DNA of 60,000 nt from Roseobacter sp. GAI101 (lineage in GTDB: Bacteria; Pseudomonadota; Alphaproteobacteria; Rhodobacterales; Rhodobacteraceae), in the NCBI RefSeq assembly GCF_000156335.1, contig NZ_DS999215.1:199981-259980 (forward strand). The letters are read 5' to 3'. The notes under the pieces are model-generated. The model did no database searches. It saw only the letters and a list, made by a program, of their open reading frames with translations, and was not told the DNA's origin. Shown piece by piece: positions 48,473 through 58,272 of the stretch (positions are counted from its first letter, which is position 1; each line of letters starts with the position of its first letter). The position numbers were made by a program, and so were the translations under genes.

Positions 48473-49455
48473 TGGCTGGTCTCCGTAACGGTCCGCAACA
48501 CAGCCTTGAGCGTGCGACGTGAAAGGGGAATTTTGAAATCGTTTGCGCCGAAGCCTTGTGCCTCCGCCAACAGAATGTCGGCAGCTTGATCGAAAAGCGC
48601 CTCTGACGGGGCCTGACCGGTCAAGGCAGCCTCGACCTGCTGATTGCGCCATGGTTTGGGTGCCAGTCCGCCAAACGCCAACGAGATTTGCGCAATTTTT
48701 CCAGCGTCCATCTGCGCAACCGCCGCAACCGACACCAGCGCAAACGCATAGGAAGACCGGTCGCGTACCTTGCGGTAGACGTGCAGGCCCGCCTTTGGCT
48801 GTGGCAATAGAACAGCAGTGATCAGATCACCTCGCTGCAATACGGTTTCCACATCCGGTGTGCTGCCCGGCAGGCAATACAGGTCATCAAGCGCGATCTT
48901 GCGCGTGTCGCCAGTTGTGTTTTCGACCTCAACCACCGCATCAAGCGCCATCATGGCAACTGCCATGTCGGACGGATGCGTGGCGATGCAGTGTTCACTG
49001 GTGCCCAGAATAGCGAGGATACGATTAAAGCCGTCGCGGGCATGACATCCACTGCCCGGTTCCCGTTTGTTGCACGGCATCGCAGTGTCATAAAAATAGG
49101 CGCAGCGCGTCCGCTGAAGCAGGTTGCCGCCCGTCGTCGCCTTGTTGCGCAACTGGCCCGATGCTCCGGCAAGAAGGGCGCGGGACAACACCTCATAGTC
49201 GCGACGCACTGTTTCATGCGCGGCAAGATCGCTGTTGGTGACCAATGCGCCAATCCGCAACCCGCCGTCCTGCGTCGGTGTAATCTGATGAAGGTCCAGC
49301 CTGTTGATATCGACCAGCACATCGGGTGACATCACCTCGAGCTTCATCAGGTCAATCAGGTTCGTACCCCCTGCAATGATTGCGGAACCATGGACCGACG
49401 CCGCCCTGGTTGCATCAGAGGTTGACGTGGCACGGCTGTAATCGAATTGCTTCAT
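48469..49455 (-). CDS. Molybdenum hydroxylase FAD subunit (PaoB/YagS-like)
   Basis: 328 aa from the ATG at 49455, overlapping the iron-sulfur subunit stop. [16 protein letters not shown] is the FAD pyrophosphate loop, and [30 protein letters not shown] contains extra cysteines. This Cys-rich insertion is known from PaoB and 4-hydroxybenzoyl-CoA reductase beta subunits, where it binds an additional [4Fe-4S] cluster. It passes electrons from the iron-sulfur subunit to FAD. Confidence 0.87.
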   Translation of the reverse strand: MKQFDYSRATSTSDATRAASVHGSAIIAGGTNLIDLMKLEVMSPDVLVDINRLDLHQITPTQDGGLRIGALVTNSDLAAHETVRRDYEVLSRALLAGASGQLRNKATTGGNLLQRTRCAYFYDTAMPCNKREPGSGCHARDGFNRILAILGTSEHCIATHPSDMAVAMMALDAVVEVENTTGDTRKIALDDLYCLPGSTPDVETVLQRGDLITAVLLPQPKAGLHVYRKVRDRSSYAFALVSVAAVAQMDAGKIAQISLAFGGLAPKPWRNQQVEAALTGQAPSEALFDQAADILLAEAQGFGANDFKIPLSRRTLKAVLRTVTETSQ

Positions 49456-49967
49456 TGGCCCGTCTCCCCGGCCGCTTCGCGGATCGCATTCACGATCCCG
49501 GTATAGGCCGAACAGCGGCAAAGGTTTCCGCTCATCCGCTCCGAAATCTCTTCGTTCGACAGGGCACCCTTACCATCCAAAGACGACGATACGTTCGAAG
49601 GCCACCCGGCCTTGGCCTCTTTCAGCATTGCTGTCGCCGAACATATCTGCCCGGCAGTGCAATAGCCGCATTGAAACCCGTCATGTTTGATGAACGCTTT
49701 TTGCATCGCCGACAGGTCGTCCGGCGTGCCCAACCCTTCGATCGTGGTGATATCGTCGCCGTCGTGCATGCAAGCCAGCGTCAGGCATGCATTGATCCGC
49801 CGATCGTTGACCAATATCGTGCAGGCCCCGCACTGTCCGTGGTCGCAGCCTTTTTTTGTCCCCGTCAGATCAAGGTGGTGGCGCAGCAGGTCCAGCAAGG
49901 TCGTGCGATGGTCGACATCGACGACATGCGTTTCACCGTTGATCGTGAGAGAGGTGCTACGGGTCAT
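49452..49967 (-). CDS. Molybdenum hydroxylase [2Fe-2S] subunit (PaoA/YagT-like)
   Basis: 171 aa. The N-terminal plant-ferredoxin-type cluster is in [25 protein letters not shown]. The C-terminal cluster motif is [16 protein letters not shown] and [13 protein letters not shown]. No twin-arginine signal precedes it (E. coli PaoA has one), so the complex should stay in the cytosol. It is the first gene of the three-gene operon S-M-L, all joined by ATGA overlaps. Confidence 0.9.
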   Translation of the reverse strand: MTRSTSLTINGETHVVDVDHRTTLLDLLRHHLDLTGTKKGCDHGQCGACTILVNDRRINACLTLACMHDGDDITTIEGLGTPDDLSAMQKAFIKHDGFQCGYCTAGQICSATAMLKEAKAGWPSNVSSSLDGKGALSNEEISERMSGNLCRCSAYTGIVNAIREAAGETGQ

Positions 49968-50275
49968 GTTTTTTCTTTCTTATTACGGGCATCGCGCGAA
50001 GGTCAGCCATTAGCTGATCGAGCATAGACCAACGTACGGTCGGCGTTATTGTTCCCTAGTTTGCGCGCGCTTCAAGCAGTGCCGCGGTTCTCTGGACACT
50101 ACAGCGCTGTCGCTGGCACGCCGTTGGCCAGACAAAAAGCGCTTTCGCGCACCCTGACCTGTTGCATAAATGCAAGGTCCGGGCCGGAATGCACCTTGGC
50201 CATGCTGCGTTCGGGAACCTTATCCCGACACGTTATATTAGGTTTGGGTATCCGAGGTCTGCCATAGGAATATCA
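49968..50275. other. Divergent promoter region between the molybdenum hydroxylase and MscS genes
   Basis: 308 bp without a gene. It must contain the promoters of both flanking transcripts; no strong consensus -35/-10 pair or operator stands out. Confidence 0.55.
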
Positions 50276-51922
50276 ATGCCGTCTTACGCCACAGTGCTTC
50301 GTTCATTCCTTTTGTGCACATTGATGATTTGTGCGGCCGCTGCCGTCGCCGAAGAAAACGTCTACCAGATAGATGCGTTGAACGTCGGGTTGGGCGCACC
50401 TCCTGACCAACTTGATCGCAGCTCCCCCCATGCCACGATGGAAGCGTTGCTTGATCTCGCGGATGCAAAGGATTTCACCACCGCGGCACATCTGCTTAAT
50501 CTGGCGACCGTCCCGAGCACGCAGCAGGCAGCGGCAGGACCGCAGCTTGCCGAACAGCTTTATGCCTTGGTGGACCGCAAGGTTGTCATCAGCTGGGGCG
50601 ATCTTCTGGACCGGCCAGATGCGTTGGACGCAACCGCCACGACGAAAAGCGCGGTCGCCGGGCAGACCAGACGCTCCATCCTGCTTTGGGTGCTGGAAAT
50701 CGACAACCGGCCCTATCCTATTTATCTGGACCGCGTTCAGGTTAAGGACCAAGCCCCGGTGTGGGTGTTTTCCCAGCGGTCCGTGGCCAACATAACCAAG
50801 CTATACGACACCTATGGTCCGTCAAAGATGGAACGAAAGCTGCCGGACTGGGCCCGTCAGAACGGATTCTGGAACCTCATGTGGTGGGAGGTCATCGGCC
50901 TTCCGGTCATGTTCCTGCTTTCTATCATCGGCGGGGTCACGACCCACAAGGCCCTGACCCGCGCCGCAGCGACCGCCAAACGGGATTTTTCCAAAAAGAT
51001 CATCGAAGCATCGCGTCTGCCGATCGTGACCTTTGTGATGACATTGATCATATCCATCATCAGCGGGATATTCGTGTTCTCAGGCCCGATTTCCGCCCTT
51101 ATTCCACCGACGATTGCCTTGGGCTATGTGATTGCGGCGCTCGTCTTTGTGGTGAATGTCGTCGACCGGATCATCGACCGGATCATCGAATTTGACAATG
51201 ACGATCTGCAGCAGATCAACGACGACCACCGCCGCGAAACCGCCACGAAAGTATCGCTGGTGCGGCGTATGCTGATCGTCGTGATCGTCCTGCTTGGCTT
51301 TGGCATCGTTCTGGCCGAAGCGGACGTGTTCCGCACCTTCGGCTTCTCCTTGTTGGCGTCGGCAGGTGCCGTGATGCTGGTTCTGGGCTTTGCCGCGCGC
51401 GAGGTCCTGTCCAACATCATGTCGTCAATGCAGATCGCCCTGAACCAGTCGGCGCGGATCGGCGACAACGTCGTGTACAAAGGGCACATCTGCTCTGTCG
51501 AGCGGATCAACTTTACCTACGTCCTGTTGCGGGTCTGGACAGGCGTGAGGTTGGTTGTGCCGGTTACGGAATTCGTATCCGAGACTTTCGAGAACTGGAC
51601 GATCAGGGACCCCCACATGAAACGGCTGGTCGAAATCCACGTCGCGCACGATGCTGAAGTTGAGGAATTAAGAGACGTATTCTTTAAGGTTATCGACGAG
51701 GTCGAACATGAAGACCTCGGCGATCGCGACGAACATGAGGTCAGGGTGACGGGTCAGGATGTCTTTGGTCAAATCGTGACCTTCTGCGTGACCTGCAACA
51801 ACCCGAACACATCGTGGGAAGTGTCCTGCGAGGTGCGAGAGCGGCTGATCAAACGCATGCAGGATATGGAGAGCGCGGGCACCCGCGTATTTCCCGAAGT
51901 GAATCCGGCAGAGGGCGCATGA
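50276..51922 (+). CDS. Mechanosensitive channel of the MscS family with large N-terminal domain
   Basis: 548 aa from the ATG at 50276, which opens a signal-like peptide (MPSYATVLRSFLLCTLMICAAAAVA). A periplasmic domain of about 180 residues comes next, then four or more membrane helices (about 195-410) and the MscS pore and beta region: AGAVMLVLGFAAREVLSNIMSSMQIALNQSARIGDNVVYKGH...VSETFENWTIRDP. The Gly/Ala-rich pore helix is intact. It should open under membrane tension to release solutes during osmotic downshock. The cytosolic tail is short and acidic. Confidence 0.87.
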   Translation: MPSYATVLRSFLLCTLMICAAAAVAEENVYQIDALNVGLGAPPDQLDRSSPHATMEALLDLADAKDFTTAAHLLNLATVPSTQQAAAGPQLAEQLYALVDRKVVISWGDLLDRPDALDATATTKSAVAGQTRRSILLWVLEIDNRPYPIYLDRVQVKDQAPVWVFSQRSVANITKLYDTYGPSKMERKLPDWARQNGFWNLMWWEVIGLPVMFLLSIIGGVTTHKALTRAAATAKRDFSKKIIEASRLPIVTFVMTLIISIISGIFVFSGPISALIPPTIALGYVIAALVFVVNVVDRIIDRIIEFDNDDLQQINDDHRRETATKVSLVRRMLIVVIVLLGFGIVLAEADVFRTFGFSLLASAGAVMLVLGFAAREVLSNIMSSMQIALNQSARIGDNVVYKGHICSVERINFTYVLLRVWTGVRLVVPVTEFVSETFENWTIRDPHMKRLVEIHVAHDAEVEELRDVFFKVIDEVEHEDLGDRDEHEVRVTGQDVFGQIVTFCVTCNNPNTSWEVSCEVRERLIKRMQDMESAGTRVFPEVNPAEGA

Positions 51923-52114
51923 CCCTAAGGGACCTGTAAATCGAGGGCTTTAGAAGGCTGAATGATAAAGCCAACCAGGCCATTTGGCTTCGCCCTCAAG
52001 CCGGGCTGCCAGTCCGGCAGGTCGTTTGAAAACGGTGCAGACCATCTGGTGGGTATCAGGAATAGCGACATCCTGTGTGCGCGTCTGAAACAGCAGCTTA
52101 CCTTCCAACGATCG

Positions 52115-52414
52115 TCAGATTTCCATTTCAAGCAGGACCGAGGCCAGACATTTCCCATGTGCATCCAGGGCAAGCGATCGTGTGACCCCCCCGGTCAGCG
52201 CGCCTTTGAGGACAAAGTTCATCGCCTGAAGCTGCGGCAGCAGATACCGCGTGACGTCCCCTGCAACGTCAGGACCAAAATGCGCCGCGACCTTTTCCTC
52301 GGTCACGTCCCGCAGGATCCGCGCCCAATCTTTGGGATCAAAGGCGATGATAGAGATGTTGGAGGTGTCCCCCTTGTCCCCGGTGCGGCCATGGGCAATC
52401 TCATGCAACTGCAT
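52115..52414 (-). CDS. AtuA C-terminal-like domain protein
   Basis: 99 aa, starting MQLHEIAHGRTGDKGDTSNISI. HxRTGDKGD is the hallmark of the AtuA-like C-terminal domain, which in many relatives is fused to the DUF1446 domain. Here it is a separate gene whose start overlaps the DUF1446 gene by 14 bp. It is probably the small partner of that protein in an unassigned catabolic step. Confidence 0.85.
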   Translation of the reverse strand: MQLHEIAHGRTGDKGDTSNISIIAFDPKDWARILRDVTEEKVAAHFGPDVAGDVTRYLLPQLQAMNFVLKGALTGGVTRSLALDAHGKCLASVLLEMEI

Positions 52415-53750
52415 CTTGAGTCTCCAGCATTTCAAAGCTTGTCTGCACATCTTTTGAAGGCATCAATGTCGATGCAATCGCAATGATTTCCCTGACGCTT
52501 CGGGTCACGCCGCCGCCGCCAGCCGGACCGCAAAGATAAAGGCCTTCAACCTCGTCGACCACCTGATTGGCGATTTCCGATGTGCGACACCGCGCGGCAA
52601 AACGCATCCTGACCTCGTGCGGCTGTGCCATGTTTTCAGCGGTTACAGCACGGGGGACGGAATCATAACCGATCAGATCGTACCGGCTTTCGGTCAGTGC
52701 GATGCCAGCGTCCGCGAGCCGTTGCAGGACCAGGTCGGCCGCAAGTTTTGCCCGCGCGATGTTGTTCGCGCCGGCATATGTGATTTGACCATCAGCTTTC
52801 CAACCGTCTCGGTAGCCGACCGATATCTTGAAATACCCCGTAGCAGCCCGCCCGTCCGCGCCGGAAACCGCCACGCGATCGGGTCCGATCTGTTCAATGC
52901 TGACCCGTGAAAAGTCGGCGACCACATCTGGTTGAATGTAATTCTCCGGATCGTGGATTTCATAAAGCAGTTGTTCCGTGCAGGTTGCGCGCGTCACGCA
53001 TCCACCGGTTCCCGCGACTTTGGTTATGACCGCATTGCCATCCTCTGCTACCTCGGCCAGCGGAAAGCCGATGCGGGCAAGGTCTGGCACATCCTTGACG
53101 CCGGGGTCCGCAAAGTAGCCGCCTGTAACCTGCGCGGAACATTCCAGAAGATGGCCGACAAGGGTGCCGCGGCCCAGCCGGGTCCAGTCGTCCATCGGCC
53201 ACCCGAAATGGTGCACAAGCGGGGCAAGAAACAGTGCCGGATCGGACGCGCGACCACAGATCACCACATCCGCGCCCGCATCAAGCGCTGCAACGATCGG
53301 CGCGATGCCGATATAGGCGTTGGCCGAAATCAGACGATCCCCCATCGACGACGCAGTGGCTCCGGTTTCATCCAGCTTGAAAGGGCCGACAACATTCAGG
53401 ACGTCGTCCCCCGTCACGGCGGCGATCTTGAGGTGGTGCAGGCCAAGATCCTGTGCGACCTTCCGGACCAGTCGCGCCGCTGCCAGCGGATTTGCGGCCC
53501 CCATATTCGACACGATCCGCGTGCCGTTGCGGGCGGAGATCGGCAGCACAGCGCGCATCCGCCGTTCAAGCATCGGGTCAAAACCCGCAGCCGGATCTTT
53601 CAACCGTGCCTGTTGGGCAAGGGCGATGGTACGTTCGGCAAGGCATTCGAACACGAGGAAATCAAGGTTTCCCTTCTCGGCCAGTTCGACTGCGGGTGCG
53701 ATGCGATCCCCCGAAAATCCCGCACCGGCCCCTATTCTCAGCACGCTCAT
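52401..53750 (-). CDS. AtuA/DUF1446 domain protein
   Basis: 449 aa. Opening VLRIGAGAGFSGDRIAPAVELAEKGNLDFLVFECLAERTIALAQ is diagnostic of DUF1446, and NMGAANPLAAARLVRKV, DVVICGRASDPALFLAPLVHHFGW and CVTRATCTEQLLYEIHDPENYIQPDVVADFS follow. AtuA was named from acyclic terpene utilisation in Pseudomonas, but the reaction of the family is not established. It is coupled by ATGA to the TRAP permease gene, so the substrate is probably what that transporter brings in. Confidence 0.87.
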   Translation of the reverse strand: MSVLRIGAGAGFSGDRIAPAVELAEKGNLDFLVFECLAERTIALAQQARLKDPAAGFDPMLERRMRAVLPISARNGTRIVSNMGAANPLAAARLVRKVAQDLGLHHLKIAAVTGDDVLNVVGPFKLDETGATASSMGDRLISANAYIGIAPIVAALDAGADVVICGRASDPALFLAPLVHHFGWPMDDWTRLGRGTLVGHLLECSAQVTGGYFADPGVKDVPDLARIGFPLAEVAEDGNAVITKVAGTGGCVTRATCTEQLLYEIHDPENYIQPDVVADFSRVSIEQIGPDRVAVSGADGRAATGYFKISVGYRDGWKADGQITYAGANNIARAKLAADLVLQRLADAGIALTESRYDLIGYDSVPRAVTAENMAQPHEVRMRFAARCRTSEIANQVVDEVEGLYLCGPAGGGGVTRSVREIIAIASTLMPSKDVQTSFEMLETQDAVA

Positions 53751-55606
53751 GTCACGACCCTTCTGCTCTGAGACCCGATCTTGAACGCACAGGCCAAAGC
53801 CGCGAGCGCGATGAAAGGCGTTACCGGATGTGGCCAGATTGCAATCGCGATGACCCCAACCAGTATGCCGATGTCCAGCCCGCGCGATGCGGTCAGCCGC
53901 ATTCCCGCCAGCAACGCAGGGATCGCGATGACCAGGACAAGACCGGCCACGATCGCTTCGACGGCATCGAACCAGCTGCCCTGCAACATCATGCCGGGAT
54001 AGAGAAGGAACAAGAACGGCACCACATAAGTCACGGCACCCAGGCGCACGGCCTCTCCTGCGGCGGGAAGCCAGTTGGTTCCGGCGATACCCGCACCGAC
54101 AAAGACCGCGACGCAGACCGGCGGTGTAATGACCGAGATGGTGGCGAAGTAGAACACAAACAGATGCGCGGCCAATGGATCAACCCCGACCGCTGTCATC
54201 GCAGGCGCAAGCACAGCCGCAACAAGGACGTAGGCCGCCGTCGTCGGCAGGCCCATGCCCATGATCAGGCAGACCCCCGCGACGATCACGGCGACCAAGG
54301 GCACTGAATCCCCAGCCATGGTAACGATAAGCGACGACAGCGTGACCCCGATGCCCGTCAGGTTGATCATCGAGACCAGCACCTGAGCACCAGCGAGCAG
54401 CACGCCGATGATCACCATTCCCTTGCCTGCGTCCTCAAGCCCTTCGACGATCATATGCGCCATTTCTTTGAACGACAGACGTCCGGCCTGCGTGGCGACA
54501 AAGGCCACCAGCAATCCGACGACGCCGTAGAACGCCGCAGTTGAAATTGACCGGCCCAGCCAGATCCCGATGCCCAGCCCGCCCAATGCGGCAAGGATCG
54601 GCAGCACCCGGCGCGGTGCGATGATGACGGCCCAGTCGGGCAGATCCTCGTCCGGCACCACCGCCAGATTGCGGCGCAGGGCAACGAAATGCACGGTCAT
54701 GAAGACCGACAGGTAAAACAGCACGGCGGGAATGATCGCGCCCAGAATGATGGTGACGTAAGGAATGCCCAGAATTTCTGCCATCACAAAGGCCGCGGCC
54801 CCCATGATCGGCGGCGCGATCTGTCCGCCCGTCGATGCCACGGCCTCCACCGCCGCAGCGAAGGGACGCGGATATCCCAGCCGGATCATCATGGGGATGG
54901 TGAAATTCCCTGTGGTCGCCACGTTGGCCACAGCCGACCCCGAGATCATCCCGAAAAGGCCGCTGGCAATCGTCGCGATCTTGGCGGCTCCGCCGGGCTG
55001 GCGACCGCCCAACCGCATCGCCAGATCCATGAACGCCTGCCCGCCCCCCGTATGAAGCAACAGTGCGCCGAACAGCACAAACGCTGCGATGACCGTGGCG
55101 GCCACACCTGTCAGCATCCCCCAGATGCCAAGGTCGCCCAGAAATATCGTTTCGGTCACGAAGGCGCTGTCAAATCCACGGTGGTGCAGCGGCCCGGGCA
55201 GCAGGTTGCCAAACAGGGCGTAGCCGACCCCGATCAAAACCAGCACGGGAAAGATCAGCCCGACGGTCCGCCGCCCCAGTTCAAGCACCGCAAGAACAAG
55301 CCCGGCAGTCAGCGCCTTGTCCAGCGACGTGGCCCAAGGCAACGTCGTCATGATTTCATCGTAGTTCCAGATCACATACCCGCAGGCGCAGATCACGATC
55401 ACAGTAAGGGCCAGATCGACCACCAGCCCGACCGGGTGCCAGGATTTCCCGGCACCCAGAGGATAAAGCGCAAAGCCAAGGGTTGCGACCAGCGCCAGAA
55501 AGATTGCTCTCTGGATCAGACCCTCGAAGGGGCCTGTCGCTGCCGTGTAAAAGACAAAGGCCCCAACGAGGATCGCCAGCCCTTTTTGCATACGCTCCAG
55601 TGTCAT
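53747..55606 (-). CDS. TAXI-type TRAP transporter fused permease (DctQM)
   Basis: 619 aa with about 16 membrane helices. The N-terminal four-helix part corresponds to DctQ (VGAFVFYTAATGPFEGLIQRAIFLALVATLGFALYP). The 12-helix DctM part contains GAAAFVMAEILGIPYVTIILGAIIPAVLFYLSVFMTVHF and VCLIMGMGLPTTAAYVLVAAVLAPAM. The fused form is the rule for TAXI systems. It imports an organic acid using the Na+ gradient together with the binding protein at 55611. The gene overlaps the DUF1446 gene. Confidence 0.9.
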   Translation of the reverse strand: MTLERMQKGLAILVGAFVFYTAATGPFEGLIQRAIFLALVATLGFALYPLGAGKSWHPVGLVVDLALTVIVICACGYVIWNYDEIMTTLPWATSLDKALTAGLVLAVLELGRRTVGLIFPVLVLIGVGYALFGNLLPGPLHHRGFDSAFVTETIFLGDLGIWGMLTGVAATVIAAFVLFGALLLHTGGGQAFMDLAMRLGGRQPGGAAKIATIASGLFGMISGSAVANVATTGNFTIPMMIRLGYPRPFAAAVEAVASTGGQIAPPIMGAAAFVMAEILGIPYVTIILGAIIPAVLFYLSVFMTVHFVALRRNLAVVPDEDLPDWAVIIAPRRVLPILAALGGLGIGIWLGRSISTAAFYGVVGLLVAFVATQAGRLSFKEMAHMIVEGLEDAGKGMVIIGVLLAGAQVLVSMINLTGIGVTLSSLIVTMAGDSVPLVAVIVAGVCLIMGMGLPTTAAYVLVAAVLAPAMTAVGVDPLAAHLFVFYFATISVITPPVCVAVFVGAGIAGTNWLPAAGEAVRLGAVTYVVPFLFLLYPGMMLQGSWFDAVEAIVAGLVLVIAIPALLAGMRLTASRGLDIGILVGVIAIAIWPHPVTPFIALAALACAFKIGSQSRRVVT

Positions 55607-55610
55607 CTGC

Positions 55611-56579
55611 CTAGTCTCTTGCTGGCATCAGCTTGGCGGGCAGTTCGATGCCCTGCTCTTCAAACCAGCGCGCAGCACCCGGGTGCAGCGGGACCGTGCC
55701 GAACTGTACCGTCATGTCGGCGATGCTTGCGCCTTTCAGGCTGGCCATCGCATTGGCCTGCGCTGTCTTGTCCGCCATGATCGCGCTGACAATCTTGTAC
55801 GCTGTCTCGTCATCCATAGACGCAGGAGCCGCGACACCGACGCCAAAGCTCCATGTCGTATAGGCCGGAATACCGTCCGCGGCACCCTCGGGGATGTCGA
55901 CAACCGAGATGTCGGGCATGTCGGCGCGCAGTTTGTCGGCTTGTGCGCTGCTCAGGCCCAAAATCGCGATATCGGTTGCTGTGGCAACATCCATGGTCGA
56001 TCCGTCCAGCTTGTTGCCAGACCCCGATTTGACATAACCTGCGACGCGGTTGTCCTTGATCGAATTGACGATGTCCGTCGTTGAGCCGCGCACAAAATCT
56101 GCGGTCAGGCCCAAGGTCTCGAAGACGGCTTCAGTGGTGGATTCAGTTGCGGACCCCTTAATGCCGGGGTTGAATTTGACATCCGCCAGCCCTTCCAGGC
56201 TATCGACGCCTGCATCTGTACGCACCACGACGTTTTGAGGAGCGCCGGTGTAAACCCACAGCAAACGCAAATCCTGCGCATTCCCTTCGAATTCCTTTGT
56301 ACCGGCATTGGCGTGCTGGACTACATTTGTCGTTACAAGGCCCAGATCGATCTGACCGCGCTCCATCCGGCGGATGTTGTCCATTGTGGCTCCGGTTTCG
56401 ACCACAGTGGTATTCACGCCCTCTGCATTTTCGTTGATCAGCTGGCCGACGGCGACGAAGTATCCGTAGTGGCTGGACGATGCGGATGTCGATCCGATCA
56501 GCAAATCCTGCGCCTGAGCGGTCACGGCTGAGCCCGCAAGAATGGTTGCGCTGATGAGCGTACGCATAGTGTGTTTCAT
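55611..56579 (-). CDS. TAXI-family TRAP transporter solute-binding protein
   Basis: 322 aa. Signal peptide MKHTMRTLISATILAGSAVTAQA, then QDLLIGSTSASSSHYGYFVAVGQLINENAEGVNTTVVETGATMDNIRRMERGQIDLGLVTTNVVQHA, typical of TAXI binding proteins. The ligand is unknown; TAXI members bind glutamate, small dicarboxylates or other acids. Its stop is 4 bp from the permease start. First gene of the operon, divergent from a LysR regulator. Confidence 0.9.
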   Translation of the reverse strand: MKHTMRTLISATILAGSAVTAQAQDLLIGSTSASSSHYGYFVAVGQLINENAEGVNTTVVETGATMDNIRRMERGQIDLGLVTTNVVQHANAGTKEFEGNAQDLRLLWVYTGAPQNVVVRTDAGVDSLEGLADVKFNPGIKGSATESTTEAVFETLGLTADFVRGSTTDIVNSIKDNRVAGYVKSGSGNKLDGSTMDVATATDIAILGLSSAQADKLRADMPDISVVDIPEGAADGIPAYTTWSFGVGVAAPASMDDETAYKIVSAIMADKTAQANAMASLKGASIADMTVQFGTVPLHPGAARWFEEQGIELPAKLMPARD

Positions 56580-56701
56580 GGTATCCTCCCAATGATGTGG
56601 ACGGATCAGGTCACCTCTGCGGGCAGCGCGATCCGGTCTCGGATACGATTATGACAAATGCACTCTATTGCAAGAAGTGAAGTATTCGACATAATTGATG
56701 C

Positions 56702-57604
56702 ATGAAACGCAGCAATCCAACCCTTCTCGATTTCCAGGCCGTTCTGATCCTGTCACAAGAAAGATCTTTCCGCGCGGCGGCAGATCAGCTTGGTCTGTCT
56801 CCCTCTGCGTTGTCGCGACAGATCACCTCTCTCGAGGCGCGCCTTGGCAGCCGCCTGTTCGACAGAGATACCCGAAGTGTCGAAATTACAGTTGCGGGCA
56901 GTGCTTTTGCCCAGATCGCCGAACGGATCATCAACACTGCCGAAGACGGGTTGGCAGAATTCGGGAGCTATCAGTCTGCGCAGCGCGGACGGTTGACCAT
57001 CGCAGGGCTGCCCTCCATCACCGCGAGCCTGCTGCCACAGATCCTGCGTAACTTTACTGCGGATCACCCGGAAATCGATCTCAAGATCATTGATGCGCTT
57101 TCGGGCAGCGTTCTGGATGCCGTCGATTCCGGTCAAGCTGACATCGGTTTTACGGCAGGTACCGTGACCGCGCGTTCAAGGCTTGCCTTCGAACCGTTGA
57201 TGGAAGATGAATTTGTCGCGCTCGGCATGCCGGACGGGCCATTGGCAGAAGATCGCGCCTATGGCTGGGAGGAACTGGTCGCGATGCCGTTTATCGTCAT
57301 GGAAACCGGTACCAGCGTCAGAGAGCTTATCGACGGAACATGTCAGCGTTTCGGCCACAGCCTAAGCCCCCGCTTTGAAGTCGCGCATCTTGCAACGGCC
57401 GGGGCTTTGGTGTCCGCCGGGCTTGGTATCACGGTTCTCCCAAGGCTCACGCTGGCGATCCTGCGATCCGAGACATTTGTCATTCGCGATATTTCTGATT
57501 TCGGCACGCGCAGGCGCATCGGCCTTGTCAGGCGATCGGGCCGGACGCTATCACCGACAGCCACAGCCTTTCTGAAGTATGTCCGCGTTTCATCGCGACA
57601 TTAA
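56702..57604 (+). CDS. LysR-family transcriptional regulator
   Basis: 300 aa. Residues about 1-60 are the winged helix-turn-helix (LLDFQAVLILSQERSFRAAADQLGLSPSALSRQITSLEARLGSRLFDRDTRSVEIT). The effector domain follows from about 90 (LTIAGLPSITASLLPQILRNFTADHPEIDLKIIDA). Divergent by 122 bp from the TAXI operon, it should control that operon in response to the transported acid or its product. The intergenic segment is AT-rich around 56650-56700, where a T-N11-A operator would lie, but no single site is clear. Confidence 0.88.
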   Translation: MKRSNPTLLDFQAVLILSQERSFRAAADQLGLSPSALSRQITSLEARLGSRLFDRDTRSVEITVAGSAFAQIAERIINTAEDGLAEFGSYQSAQRGRLTIAGLPSITASLLPQILRNFTADHPEIDLKIIDALSGSVLDAVDSGQADIGFTAGTVTARSRLAFEPLMEDEFVALGMPDGPLAEDRAYGWEELVAMPFIVMETGTSVRELIDGTCQRFGHSLSPRFEVAHLATAGALVSAGLGITVLPRLTLAILRSETFVIRDISDFGTRRRIGLVRRSGRTLSPTATAFLKYVRVSSRH

Positions 57605-57965
57605 GGTCGCGGCAGCAGAGCTTTTCAAACCAGTCTTTCAAATATTTTACCCGCCGAATAAAGCATCCTCTATCGGCCGGGATTGGAGCCTATCTGAACG
57701 TCATATTCTACGTTGAAACTCAGGATTACGATCCTTCGAATACTTAAGCGGATTGTACAATTCGTACTATCACCACTCAGCACTTGGTCGGAAAGACTAC
57801 GTAGCCTTGTCCCAACCCCTTTTGTCTTGTTTTTTTGTCTTCGCATATTTCAACTGGATGCAAGACATTATTCTTGATTGTGTTTTTCAATCAGTGTTTT
57901 GTTTGTTTGGATTTGTCTTTGATTTCATCGTAGAGAGATACGTTTTTGATTGATGAACTTATTAG
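57605..57965. other. Intergenic stretch downstream of the rRNA operon
   Basis: Very AT-rich, unlike its neighbours, and without a recognisable gene. The tRNA-fMet often found after 5S in this bacterial group was not seen. A run of T residues near 57824-57836 might belong to the rRNA terminator on the minus strand, but no clear stem was found. Confidence 0.5.
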
Positions 57966-58082
57966 GTTTGGCGGTGACCTACTCTCCCACGTCTTAAGAC
58001 GCAGTACCATTGGCGCAGTAGCACTTAACTGCCGAGTTCGGGATGGGATCGGGTGTTTTGCTTACGCTATGACCACCAAACC
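57966..58082 (-). rRNA. rrf: 5S ribosomal RNA
   Basis: The minus strand reads GGTTTGGTGGTCATAGCGTA at the 5' end, then CACCCGATCCCATCCCGAACTCGG (blocks CCGATCCC and CCGAACTCGG), GCGCCAATGGTACTGCGTC and GTGGGAGAGTAGGTCACCGCC. The two ends (GGTTTGG and CCAAACC) pair as helix I. Ends are approximate to a few bases. Confidence 0.95.
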
Positions 58083-58272
58083 GAATAAATTCATCAACGT
58101 CGCTGTTTTGCGTAGCAAAAAGCGACGGTGGCGAGAGCGTATTGCAGAGCAATGCGCGTAGCCACACGTTTGTTGTTATCGCCATTTCCCTGGCGATAAC
58201 AACGAAGTCCAAGTCAGTACATTTATGTATGTGTGTATGCTTTTGATAAATCCGTAAAAGTCTTGCTTCTAC
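58083..58272 (-). other. 23S-5S intergenic spacer
   Basis: 190 bp with several self-complementary pieces (for example TTTTGCGTAGCAAAA and GCGTATTGCAGAGCAATGCGC), likely processing stems of the precursor. No tRNA is present. Confidence 0.7.

Noticed and set aside
53453..54307. A 284-codon plus-strand open frame
   Set aside because: Antisense to the DUF1446 and TRAP genes, with no protein-like motifs.
54689..55780. A 363-codon plus-strand open frame rich in His, Gln and Arg
   Set aside because: It lies antisense to the fused TRAP permease, whose protein has clear helices and family motifs. The composition is that of a mirror frame in GC-rich DNA.
57605..57965. A tRNA-fMet after 5S, common in related rRNA operons
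   Set aside because: No cloverleaf or CAT anticodon loop with the expected arms could be found in this AT-rich stretch.
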